Shown: in pieces, positions 56,934-64,000 of the stretch | Layout: every line of letters begins with the position of its first letter | Position numbering within the stretch: position 1 is the first letter of the stretch | Assembly: GCF_009846525.1 (NCBI RefSeq) | Contig: NZ_CP024621.1 | Span: 124,001-188,000, forward strand | DNA from: Halomonas meridiana | GTDB taxonomy: Bacteria > Pseudomonadota > Gammaproteobacteria > Pseudomonadales > Halomonadaceae | Length of the DNA: 64,000 bases | Direction of reading: 5' to 3' | Program-made: the position numbers and the translations under genes | Notes under the pieces: generated by a model | The model's database searches: none | Seen by the model: only the letters and a program-made list of their open reading frames with translations | What the model was told of the DNA's origin: nothing

Positions 56934-56994
56934 CAGGGTGGTGCGCAGTGCGTGCCACCCTGGATTCATGTAAAGCAGCCCAGCGCTGCTTTAC
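56934..56994 (+). promoter_or_regulatory. Two strong hairpins in the rplK leader
   Basis: Hairpin 1 pairs CAGGGTGG (56934-56941) with CCACCCTG (56955-56962) and extends inward. Hairpin 2 pairs GTAAAGCAGC (56970-56979) with GCTGCTTTAC (56985-56994), 10 perfect bp with a 5-base loop. Neither has a T tract. They lie in the leader of the L11-L1 operon, where L1 represses translation by binding a leader RNA structure, and are candidates for that site. Confidence 0.55.
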
Positions 56995-57042
56995 GCGTAC
57001 CGGGGAGCCGTCAGGCGCTATCACCCAACTGGAGTATTTACC

Positions 57043-57474
57043 ATGGCCAAGAAAGTACAGGCTTACATCAAACTGCAGGTTGCTGCAGGTAAAGCCAACC
57101 CGAGTCCGCCCGTAGGCCCCGCGCTGGGTCAGCACGGCGTGAACATCATGGAATTCTGTAAGGCGTTTAACGCTGCCACTCAAGAAATTGAGCCGGGTCT
57201 GCCGACGCCTGTCGTGATCACTGTTTACTCTGACCGCAGCTTCACGTTCGTCACCAAGACGCCGCCTGCTGCCGTGCTGCTGAAAAAAGCAGCGGGCATC
57301 AAGTCAGGTTCTGGTGAGCCGAACAAGAAGAAAGTTGGTACCGTGACTCGCGAGCAGCTCGAAGAGATCGCTAAAACCAAAGAGCCGGATATGACGGCTG
57401 CTGATCTCGATGCCGCAGTGCGCACCATCGCTGGTAGCGCTCGTAGCATGGGCTTAAACGTGGAGGGTCTCTGA
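57043..57474 (+). CDS. rplK: 50S ribosomal protein L11
   Basis: L11 forms the base of the GTPase-associated stalk and is needed for RelA activation. The 143-residue protein has the conserved proline-rich N-terminus ([20 protein letters not shown]) and the RNA-binding C-terminal domain ([16 protein letters not shown] through [13 protein letters not shown]). It is co-transcribed with rplA, two bases downstream. Confidence 0.98.
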   Translation: MAKKVQAYIKLQVAAGKANPSPPVGPALGQHGVNIMEFCKAFNAATQEIEPGLPTPVVITVYSDRSFTFVTKTPPAAVLLKKAAGIKSGSGEPNKKKVGTVTREQLEEIAKTKEPDMTAADLDAAVRTIAGSARSMGLNVEGL

Positions 57475-57476
57475 TC

Positions 57477-58169
57477 ATGGCTAAACTGTCTAAGCGCGCG
57501 AAAGTCATTCGCGAGAAAGTAGACCCGAATAAAGCATACTCTTTGGAAGAAGCCGTTGCGCTGCTGTCCGAGCTGTCGACTGTCAAATTCAAAGAGTCTC
57601 TGGACGTTGCGATCAACCTGGGTGTCGATCCGCGTAAATCTGACCAGGTTGTACGTGGTGCCACCGTTATGCCTAACGGTACTGGCAAAGACGTACGCGT
57701 AGCGGTCTTCACCCAGGGTGCTAACGCTGATGCTGCTAAAGAAGCCGGCGCTGACATCGTGGGTATGGACGATCTGGCTGAGCAAGTCAAAAAAGGCGTG
57801 ATGGATTTCGACGTCGTTATCGCTTCTCCGGATGCGATGCGCGTTGTGGGTCAGCTGGGCCAAATTCTTGGCCCGCGCGGCCTGATGCCGAACCCGAAAG
57901 TAGGCACTGTAACGCCTGACGTGGCGACTGCGGTCAAGAACGCCAAAGCGGGTCAGGTGCGTTTCCGTACCGACAAGAACGGCATCATCCACACTACCCT
58001 GGGTAAAGTGGACTTTGACGCAGCTTCCGTTCAGGGCAACCTGGAAGCGCTGGTAGCTGACCTGAAGAAGCTCAAGCCGAGCTCCTCTAAAGGTATCTAC
58101 TTTAAGAAAATCACCCTGTCCACTACCATGGGCCCGGGTCTGACCATCGACCACTCTGCGCTGGTATAA
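57477..58169 (+). CDS. rplA: 50S ribosomal protein L1
   Basis: L1 binds 23S rRNA at the E-site stalk and represses its own operon by binding the rplK leader. The 230-residue protein has normal length and motifs: [20 protein letters not shown] block near residue 45, [20 protein letters not shown] and [20 protein letters not shown] in the middle. It starts two bases after rplK. Confidence 0.98.
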   Translation: MAKLSKRAKVIREKVDPNKAYSLEEAVALLSELSTVKFKESLDVAINLGVDPRKSDQVVRGATVMPNGTGKDVRVAVFTQGANADAAKEAGADIVGMDDLAEQVKKGVMDFDVVIASPDAMRVVGQLGQILGPRGLMPNPKVGTVTPDVATAVKNAKAGQVRFRTDKNGIIHTTLGKVDFDAASVQGNLEALVADLKKLKPSSSKGIYFKKITLSTTMGPGLTIDHSALV

Positions 58170-58467
58170 GCGAGTCGTCGGCAGGTTTTTAGTAAGTACC
58201 GAGCAAGAACTTTGCGGTCCCTCGTCTGGCTCAGCCGGTCGAGGCGCCGTCAAAGACCGCAGGTGCCGCCAGATCTACTGAAGATTGGGCGGCTTAATCG
58301 CCTTAGAGCGCCTGCGCAGATGGTGTGGCCGCCAGTTGGTTAACGCTTTTCGCAAGCCGCTTTCTGGTGAGCACCATCCCCTAAGGCTTCCAAGGTGAGC
58401 AGTATGTCTTGGAAGAGATGGTAACCACCGGAGCCTTTATGGGTTCCGGCACGAAGGAGTGATCACT
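58170..58467 (+). promoter_or_regulatory. rplJ leader region (probable L10-L7/L12 autoregulatory RNA)
   Basis: A 298-base spacer with no gene. It can fold extensively: GCGGTC near 58216 can pair with GACCGC near 58255, and a hairpin CCGGAGCC/GGGTTCCGG lies at about 58428-58449 just before the ribosome site AAGGAG (58454-58459). The long structured leader in front of rplJ is where the L10-(L7/L12) complex represses translation in relatives. The exact binding site is not resolved here. Confidence 0.6.
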
Positions 58468-58974
58468 GTGCCACTAGCACTTGAAGGCAAGAAAGCGATT
58501 GTTGCCGAGGTCAGTGAAGCGGCCAAGGGCGCACTCTCCGTCGTAGTTGCCGATTCTCGTGGCGTTACGGTCAGCAAGATGACCGATCTGCGTAAGCAGG
58601 CCCGTGAGAACGGTGTTGAGCTTCGTGTTGTTCGTAACACGCTGGCTCGCCGCGCACTCGAAGGCACTCAGTGGGAGTGTCTGAACGAGAGCTTTGTTGG
58701 TCCTACTCTGTTGGCTTTCTCTACCGAACACCCGGGCGCTGCCGCTCGTCTGTTCAAAGAGTTCGCTAAAGACGAGAAGAACTTCGAAGTCAAAGCGCTG
58801 GCCTACGAAGGTGAGCTGATTCCGGCTGCTGACATCGATCGTCTAGCAACCCTGCCGACTTACGACGAGGCCATTGCCAAGTTGATGTCGGTCATGAAAG
58901 AAGCCTCCGCTGGCAAGCTGGTTCGTACTCTGGCCGCCCTGCGCGACCAGAAGCAAGAAGCCGAAGCTGCCTAA
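58468..58974 (+). CDS. rplJ: 50S ribosomal protein L10
   Basis: L10 anchors L7/L12 dimers to the ribosome and autoregulates rplJL. The 168-residue protein starts at the GTG at 58468 ([20 protein letters not shown]). A GTG at 58459 overlaps the AAGGAG site and is rejected. The middle has [20 protein letters not shown] and [11 protein letters not shown], and the C-terminal helix binds L7/L12 dimers. Confidence 0.97.
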   Translation: MPLALEGKKAIVAEVSEAAKGALSVVVADSRGVTVSKMTDLRKQARENGVELRVVRNTLARRALEGTQWECLNESFVGPTLLAFSTEHPGAAARLFKEFAKDEKNFEVKALAYEGELIPAADIDRLATLPTYDEAIAKLMSVMKEASAGKLVRTLAALRDQKQEAEAA

Positions 58975-59086
58975 GCAGCGTTTCTTGCAGGCGGCGTGAA
59001 CGATGTGATCGCAACGCTGCCTGAACCAAGCAATGAACCCTGAGTTCTCGGTCGACCGAGACTCCCGCAAAGTTAGGAATGAAACA

Positions 59087-59458
59087 ATGGCACTGACCAA
59101 AGACGATATCATCAATGCTGTAGCCGACATGTCCGTAATGGAAGTTGTCGAGCTGATCGAAGCGATGGAAGAGAAGTTCGGCGTTTCTGCAGCGGCGGCC
59201 GTTATGGCTGGCCCGGCTGCTGGCGGCGAAGCAGCTGCTGAAGAGCAGACCGAGTTTGACCTGGTACTGGCATCTGCTGGTGACAAGAAAGTTAACGTCA
59301 TCAAAGCCGTTCGTGAAATCACCGGTCTTGGCCTGAAAGAAGCCAAAGGTGCCGTTGACGGCGCGCCGGCGACCATCAAAGAAGCCATGTCTAAAGAAGA
59401 CGCTGAAGCAGCTAAGAAGAAGCTGGAAGAAGCGGGCGCAACCGTCGAGCTCAAGTAA
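59087..59458 (+). CDS. rplL: 50S ribosomal protein L7/L12
   Basis: The stalk protein that recruits translation GTPases. The 123-residue protein has the N-terminal dimerisation domain ([20 protein letters not shown]), an alanine-rich hinge ([19 protein letters not shown]) and the conserved C-terminal domain ([20 protein letters not shown]). The ATG at 59087 is the family start; an upstream in-frame start at 59033 adds unrelated residues. Confidence 0.98.
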   Translation: MALTKDDIINAVADMSVMEVVELIEAMEEKFGVSAAAAVMAGPAAGGEAAAEEQTEFDLVLASAGDKKVNVIKAVREITGLGLKEAKGAVDGAPATIKEAMSKEDAEAAKKKLEEAGATVELK

Positions 59459-59498
59459 TCCTTGTGCTGATGGCTTTACGCGCTGCGTAAGCTTCCAC

Positions 59499-59533
59499 GG
59501 CTGGCGGCGGGCTATCCCGCTGCCGGCCTTTTT
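59499..59533 (+). terminator. Attenuator hairpin between rplL and rpoB
   Basis: A 13-bp stem (arms 59499-59511 and 59516-59528, two G-T pairs, loop CTAT) followed by TTTTT. This is the position of the partial terminator that sets the ratio of ribosomal protein to RNA polymerase expression in relatives. Confidence 0.88.
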
Positions 59534-59819
59534 CTGTTGTAATATGCTGCAAGGCAACAGCAGAAGCGCTGCGGTAAAAAGCAGCAAAACAGTAAGACCG
59601 TTGTTGTGAAGCGTACGTTGTTGTAACGCGTAAGTTGTGAAGCGCGAGTGATGTTAGCAAGCGACAGCAAAGCGCGAACAGCACTACTGTAACACTGTTA
59701 TCTATCAAGATTTTTGACGGCGAGCTACCGATTTAGGAGCTTGCTGTCTGCGTCTGAAACGCCCGCGGGGCAGATGACCACGCATCGGTCACCCATGGTG
59801 AACAAGCTGGGGAATACAG
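59534..59819. other. Remainder of the rplL-rpoB spacer
   Basis: The spacer from rplL to rpoB is 361 bases. After the attenuator this ~286-base part contains no supportable gene. It includes AT-richer, repeat-bearing sequence at 59600-59649 and then the rpoB leader with ribosome site (GGGGAATACAG) before the ATG at 59820. Confidence 0.7.
59600..59649. repeat. Short tandem repeat, 17-bp unit
   Basis: CGTTGTTGTGAAGCGTA (59600-59616) is followed directly by CGTTGTTGTAACGCGTA (59617-59633), with 15 of 17 bases identical, and by a shorter degenerate third copy AGTTGTGAAGCGCGAG (59634-59649). Confidence 0.8.
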
Positions 59820-62800
59820 ATGGCTTACTCATATACTGAGAAAAAACGCATCCGCAAGGATTTCGGCAAACTGCCCCAAGTGATGGATGTGCCTTACTTG
59901 CTGGCCATCCAGCTTGATTCCTACTACGACTTTCTCCAGCAGGATCGTTCGCCCGACGAGCGCCACGAGGTTGGCCTGCACGCGGCGTTCAAGTCCGTGT
60001 TCCCGATCGAGAGCTTCTCAGGTAATGCGGCCCTGGAGTACGTCAGCTACCGTTTCGGTACGCCGGCATTCGATGTCAAAGAGTGTCAGCTGCGTGGCGT
60101 GACCTATTCCGCTCCGCTGCGTGTCAAGGTTCGCTTGATCATCTATGATCGCGACTCTTCGAACAAGGCCATCAAGGATATCAAAGAGCAGGAAGTCTAC
60201 ATGGGGGAAATCCCCCTGATGACCGAGAACGGTACCTTCGTGATCAACGGTACTGAGCGGGTTATCGTTTCCCAGCTCCACCGCTCGCCCGGTGTGTTCT
60301 TCGATCACGACAAAGGCAAGAGCCACTCTTCTGGTAAGTTGCTCTACTCTGCTCGCGTGATTCCTTACCGTGGTTCTTGGCTCGACTTCGAGTTCGACCC
60401 GAAAGACAACGTCTTCGTTCGTATCGACCGTCGCCGCAAACTGCCGGCGTCAGTATTGATGCGTGCGCTGGGCATGAGCACCGAAGAGATCCTGACGGAG
60501 TTCTTTGAAACCAGCAAATTCCACATCGAGAAGACCGGTTTCTCTGTGGAGCTGGTACCGTCACGCCTGCGCGGCGAAACGGCCACCTTCGACATCAAAG
60601 ATGGCGAAGGCAACGTGATTGTGGAAGAAGGGCGCCGCATTACCCAGAAGCACATTCGTCAGCTTGAAAAAGCGGGTCTTGAGCGTCTGGAAGTGCCGAT
60701 GGAGTACCTGTTCGGCAAAACGCTGGCCAAAGACCAGATCGATACCAAAACCGGTGAGCTGATCTGTCCGTGTAATACGGAAATCACTCCGGAAGTCCTG
60801 GAGCGTATGGCGCAGGGCGGTATCACGCATATCGAAACCCTCTACACCAACGACCTCGACTGTGGTTCGTTCATTTCCGACACCCTGAAGCTGGATACGA
60901 CCGGCTCACAGTTGGAAGCGCTGGTTGAAATTTACCGCATGATGCGCCCCGGTGAGCCGCCCACCAAAGAGGCTGCCGAGACGCTGTTCCACAACCTGTT
61001 CTTCACCGAAGACCGCTACGACCTGTCGGGCGTTGGTCGGATGAAGTTCAACCGTCGTCTGCGTCGTGAAAGCGACACGGGCTCTGGCGTATTGGATCGT
61101 AAAGACATCCTCGATGTGCTACGCGAGCTGATCAATATTCGTAACGGCTTCGGCGACGTGGACGATATCGATCACCTGGGTAACCGTCGTATTCGCTGTG
61201 TGGGCGAAATGGCCGAGAACCAGTTCCGCGTCGGTCTGGTGCGTGTCGAGCGCGCAGTGAAAGAGCGTCTTTCCATGGCGGAAAGCGAAGGCCTGATGCC
61301 GCAAGACCTGATCAACGCCAAGCCCGTTGCGGCGGCGGTGAAAGAGTTCTTTGGCTCCAGCCAGCTGTCTCAGTTCATGGACCAGAACAACCCGCTCTCC
61401 GAGGTGACTCACAAGCGTCGTGTGTCCGCACTCGGCCCGGGTGGCCTGACCCGTGAGCGTGCAGGCTTCGAAGTGCGCGACGTACACGCCACGCACTATG
61501 GCCGTCTATGCCCGATCGAAACGCCGGAAGGCCCGAACATCGGTCTGATCAACTCGCTGGCGACGTACAGCCACACCAACAGCTACGGCTTCCTGGAAAC
61601 GCCTTACCGTAAAGTCATCAACAGCCAGGTGACCGATGAGGTGGTGCATCTCTCCGCGATCGAGGAGGGCGATTTCGTTATCGCGCAGGCCTCTGCCGCC
61701 GTGGATGAGTCTGGCAAGCTGAGCGATGACCTGGTGCAGGTACGTCACCGTGGCGAGACGACCTTTATGCGTCCCGAGCAAGTGACGCTGATGGACGTGT
61801 CTCCGCGTCAGGTCGTCTCCGTGGCCGCCGCGCTGATTCCGTTCCTCGAGCACGACGATGCTAACCGCGCCTTGATGGGTGCGAACATGCAGCGTCAGGC
61901 CGTGCCGACCCTGCGCGCCGACAAGCCGCTGGTCGGTACCGGCATGGAGCGTTTCGTGGCACGCGACTCCGGCGTGTGTGCCGTGGCGCGCCGTGGCGGC
62001 GTCATTGACTCCGTCGACGCGCGTCGTGTCGTGGTGCGGGTCAACGAAGATGAAATCATCGGCGGTGAAGCCGGTGTCGACATCTACAACCTGACCAAGT
62101 ACACCCGTTCTAACCAGAACACCTGCATGAACCAACGTCCCATCGTGCGTCCTGGTGACAACGTGGCACGTGGCGATATCCTCGCCGACGGTCCGTCCGT
62201 CGACATGGGGGATCTGGCGCTGGGTCAGAACATGCGTATCGCGTTCATGCCCTGGAACGGCTACAACTTCGAGGACTCCATTCTGCTCTCCGAGCGGGTC
62301 GTTCAAGAAGACCGTTTCACCACGATCCACATTCAGGAACTGACCTGTGTGTCCCGCGACACAAAGTTGGGGCCGGAAGAGATCACCTCCGATATTCCCA
62401 ACGTCGGTGAGTCCGCGCTGGGCAAATTGGATGAAGCAGGCGTCGTCTACATCGGTGCCGAAGTCGGCCCTGGTGACATTCTGGTCGGTAAGGTTACGCC
62501 CAAAGGCGAAACCCAGCTGACGCCCGAAGAGAAGCTGCTGCGCGCCATCTTCGGTGAGAAAGCGTCCGACGTAAAAGATACCTCCTTGCGTGCCCCGACC
62601 GGCATGAAAGGGACGGTCATCGACGTTCAGGTCTTCACCCGTGACGGCGTCGAAAAAGACTCCCGTGCGCTCTCCATCGAGCAGATGCAACTGGACGAAG
62701 TGCGTAAGGATCTTCAAGAGACCTACCGCATCGCCGAAGATGCCACCTTCGAGCGTCTGAAGCGCACGCTGGCCGGTCAAGCCGTCAACGGTGGACCGCA

Positions 62801-63896
62801 GCTGAAGAAAGGCGACGTGCTGGACGAAGCGTACCTGGACGAACTGCCCCGTCAGCAGTGGTTCAAGCTGCGCATGCAGGATGAGTCGTACAACGAGCTG
62901 CTGGCCCAGGCCGACGAACAGCTCGAAAACCGTCGTAAAGAGATGGACGAGCGTTTCGAAGACAAGAAGCGCAAACTGACCCAGGGCGACGATCTCGCGC
63001 CGGGCGTGCTGAAAATCGTCAAGGTCTACATGGCGGTGAAGCGTCGTATCCAGCCCGGTGACAAGATGGCCGGTCGTCACGGTAACAAAGGTGTTATCTC
63101 CGCGATCATGCCCATCGAAGACATGCCGTTCGACGAGAAGGGCGAGCCGGTGGACGTGGTGCTGAACCCGCTGGGTGTACCGTCGCGTATGAACGTTGGT
63201 CAGATCCTGGAAACCCACCTGGGTATGGCGGCACGTGGTCTCGGGGTCAAGATTGACGCCATGCTGCGTGATGCTCGCGGCCAGCAGGTTGCTGAAATTC
63301 GCGACTTCCTGGGCCAGGTGTATAACACGCCGGGTACCCGCGTCGAGGACATCGACTCCCTGACCGATGACGAAGTCATCGCGCTGGCGAAGAACCTCAA
63401 AGGCGGTGTGCCGATGGCTACGCCGGTGTTTGACGGTGCCAAAGAGCACGAAATCAAGCACCTGCTGAAGCTGGCGGACATTCCGGAGTCGGGCCAAATG
63501 ACGCTGTATGACGGTCGTACCGGCGATGCGTTTGACCGTCCGGTGACCGTTGGCTACATGTACATGCTGAAGCTCAACCACCTGGTAGACGACAAGATGC
63601 ACGCGCGTTCTACCGGCTCTTACTCGCTTGTTACGCAGCAGCCGCTGGGTGGTAAGGCGCAGTTCGGTGGTCAGCGCTTTGGTGAGATGGAAGTGTGGGC
63701 GCTGGAAGCCTATGGCGCCGCGTACACGCTGCAAGAGATGCTCACCGTCAAGTCGGACGACGTCGAAGGCCGCACCAAGATGTACAAGAACATCGTGGAT
63801 GGCGACCACACCATGCAGGCAGGCATGCCGGAATCCTTCAACGTACTCGTGAAGGAAATCCGCTCGCTGGGCATCGATATCGAGTTAGAGAGCTAG
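59820..63896 (+). CDS. rpoB: RNA polymerase beta subunit
   Basis: The catalytic beta subunit, 1358 residues (E. coli 1342). Expected regions are all visible: the rifampicin-binding cluster ([20 protein letters not shown], then [20 protein letters not shown]), the [16 protein letters not shown] segment, the active-site flap, the [18 protein letters not shown] block, [13 protein letters not shown] and the C-terminal clamp [19 protein letters not shown]. The wild-type-looking rifampicin region gives no sign of resistance substitutions. rpoC follows 10 bases later. Confidence 0.98.
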   Translation: MAYSYTEKKRIRKDFGKLPQVMDVPYLLAIQLDSYYDFLQQDRSPDERHEVGLHAAFKSVFPIESFSGNAALEYVSYRFGTPAFDVKECQLRGVTYSAPLRVKVRLIIYDRDSSNKAIKDIKEQEVYMGEIPLMTENGTFVINGTERVIVSQLHRSPGVFFDHDKGKSHSSGKLLYSARVIPYRGSWLDFEFDPKDNVFVRIDRRRKLPASVLMRALGMSTEEILTEFFETSKFHIEKTGFSVELVPSRLRGETATFDIKDGEGNVIVEEGRRITQKHIRQLEKAGLERLEVPMEYLFGKTLAKDQIDTKTGELICPCNTEITPEVLERMAQGGITHIETLYTNDLDCGSFISDTLKLDTTGSQLEALVEIYRMMRPGEPPTKEAAETLFHNLFFTEDRYDLSGVGRMKFNRRLRRESDTGSGVLDRKDILDVLRELINIRNGFGDVDDIDHLGNRRIRCVGEMAENQFRVGLVRVERAVKERLSMAESEGLMPQDLINAKPVAAAVKEFFGSSQLSQFMDQNNPLSEVTHKRRVSALGPGGLTRERAGFEVRDVHATHYGRLCPIETPEGPNIGLINSLATYSHTNSYGFLETPYRKVINSQVTDEVVHLSAIEEGDFVIAQASAAVDESGKLSDDLVQVRHRGETTFMRPEQVTLMDVSPRQVVSVAAALIPFLEHDDANRALMGANMQRQAVPTLRADKPLVGTGMERFVARDSGVCAVARRGGVIDSVDARRVVVRVNEDEIIGGEAGVDIYNLTKYTRSNQNTCMNQRPIVRPGDNVARGDILADGPSVDMGDLALGQNMRIAFMPWNGYNFEDSILLSERVVQEDRFTTIHIQELTCVSRDTKLGPEEITSDIPNVGESALGKLDEAGVVYIGAEVGPGDILVGKVTPKGETQLTPEEKLLRAIFGEKASDVKDTSLRAPTGMKGTVIDVQVFTRDGVEKDSRALSIEQMQLDEVRKDLQETYRIAEDATFERLKRTLAGQAVNGGPQLKKGDVLDEAYLDELPRQQWFKLRMQDESYNELLAQADEQLENRRKEMDERFEDKKRKLTQGDDLAPGVLKIVKVYMAVKRRIQPGDKMAGRHGNKGVISAIMPIEDMPFDEKGEPVDVVLNPLGVPSRMNVGQILETHLGMAARGLGVKIDAMLRDARGQQVAEIRDFLGQVYNTPGTRVEDIDSLTDDEVIALAKNLKGGVPMATPVFDGAKEHEIKHLLKLADIPESGQMTLYDGRTGDAFDRPVTVGYMYMLKLNHLVDDKMHARSTGSYSLVTQQPLGGKAQFGGQRFGEMEVWALEAYGAAYTLQEMLTVKSDDVEGRTKMYKNIVDGDHTMQAGMPESFNVLVKEIRSLGIDIELES

Positions 63897-63906
63897 GAGC
63901 CGTCCA

Positions 63907-64000
63907 ATGAAAGATTTGGTGAAAGTACTCAAATCGCAATCTCAGTCCGAAGAGTTTGACGCGATCAAGATTACCCTGGCGTCGCCGGACATGATTCGCT
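63907..64000 (+). CDS. rpoC: RNA polymerase beta' subunit, N-terminal fragment
   Basis: Only the first 31 codons lie in the window ([20 protein letters not shown], then [11 protein letters not shown]), cut by the window edge. The ATG at 63907 follows AGGAGCC. The sequence matches the start of beta', which carries the active-site magnesium-binding Asp triad further downstream. The gene order rpoB-rpoC is invariant in bacteria. Confidence 0.96.
   Translation, partial: MKDLVKVLKSQSQSEEFDAIKITLASPDMIR

Noticed and set aside
61506..63809. 767-residue open frame antisense to rpoB
   Set aside because: Despite its length it mirrors rpoB codons, has an unnatural His/Val/Thr-rich composition and no recognisable domain.

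Overview
The window looks like a chromosomal core region of a motile, moderately GC-rich (about 60 %) gammaproteobacterium of the Halomonadaceae type (Halomonas or a close relative). I infer this from the gene content and order: a Pseudomonas-like late flagellar/chemotaxis block, fabAB, a split class II ribonucleotide reductase, an NSS-type sodium symporter, and the secE-nusG-rplKAJL-rpoBC block. No plasmid, phage, insertion sequence or CRISPR array was seen.

Layout. (1) 1-12.8 kb, plus strand, chemotaxis and flagellum: cheB (cut by the window edge and carrying an apparent one-base frameshift), a chemoreceptor, cheY, cheZ, flhB, flhA, an unusually long flhF, an unrecognised gene where flhG/fleN is normally found, flhE, fliA, and a MotC/MotD-like stator pair. 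A phytochrome-like diguanylate cyclase that has lost chromophore-binding features follows. (2) 14.8-19.3 kb: a secreted protein of unknown function, a split B12-dependent ribonucleotide reductase (nrdJa/nrdJb) behind a probable NrdR box, and a Crp/Fnr-type regulator. (3) 19.4-28 kb: uvrA, a YajR-like exporter, ssb, a degenerate sugar-nucleotide-reductase-like protein, plsC, fabB and fabA. (4) 28.2-30.1 kb: a PAS-GGDEF-EAL protein.

(5) 30.1-40.1 kb is the most interesting region. A tightly packed minus-strand run encodes a MerR/CarH-like regulator, DNA photolyase, an NTF2-like protein, an SDR, an FAD amine-oxidase-like protein, DUF1365, a Cfa-like methyltransferase and DUF2878. It is flanked by another FAD oxidoreductase and a divergent TIGR01777 gene. 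The regulator lacks the B12-ligand residues of CarH. Both the regulator promoter and the divergent intergenic region carry TGTACA-like direct repeats, in one case at exactly 11-bp spacing. I read this as a light- or photo-oxidative-stress-responsive lipid modification and DNA repair regulon.

(6) 40.1-55.2 kb: rapA, an Lgt-like/thioredoxin fusion, a branched-chain-amino-acid-type ABC transporter whose binding-protein gene faces the permease/ATPase genes, an NSS transporter, typA, birA and coaX. (7) 55.3 kb to the end: tRNA-Tyr, -Gly, -Thr, a terminator, tRNA-Trp, secE, nusG, rplK, rplA, rplJ, rplL, rpoB and the start of rpoC. The tuf gene usually found between tRNA-Thr and tRNA-Trp is absent. 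A 361-base rplL-rpoB spacer holds an attenuator hairpin and short tandem repeats.
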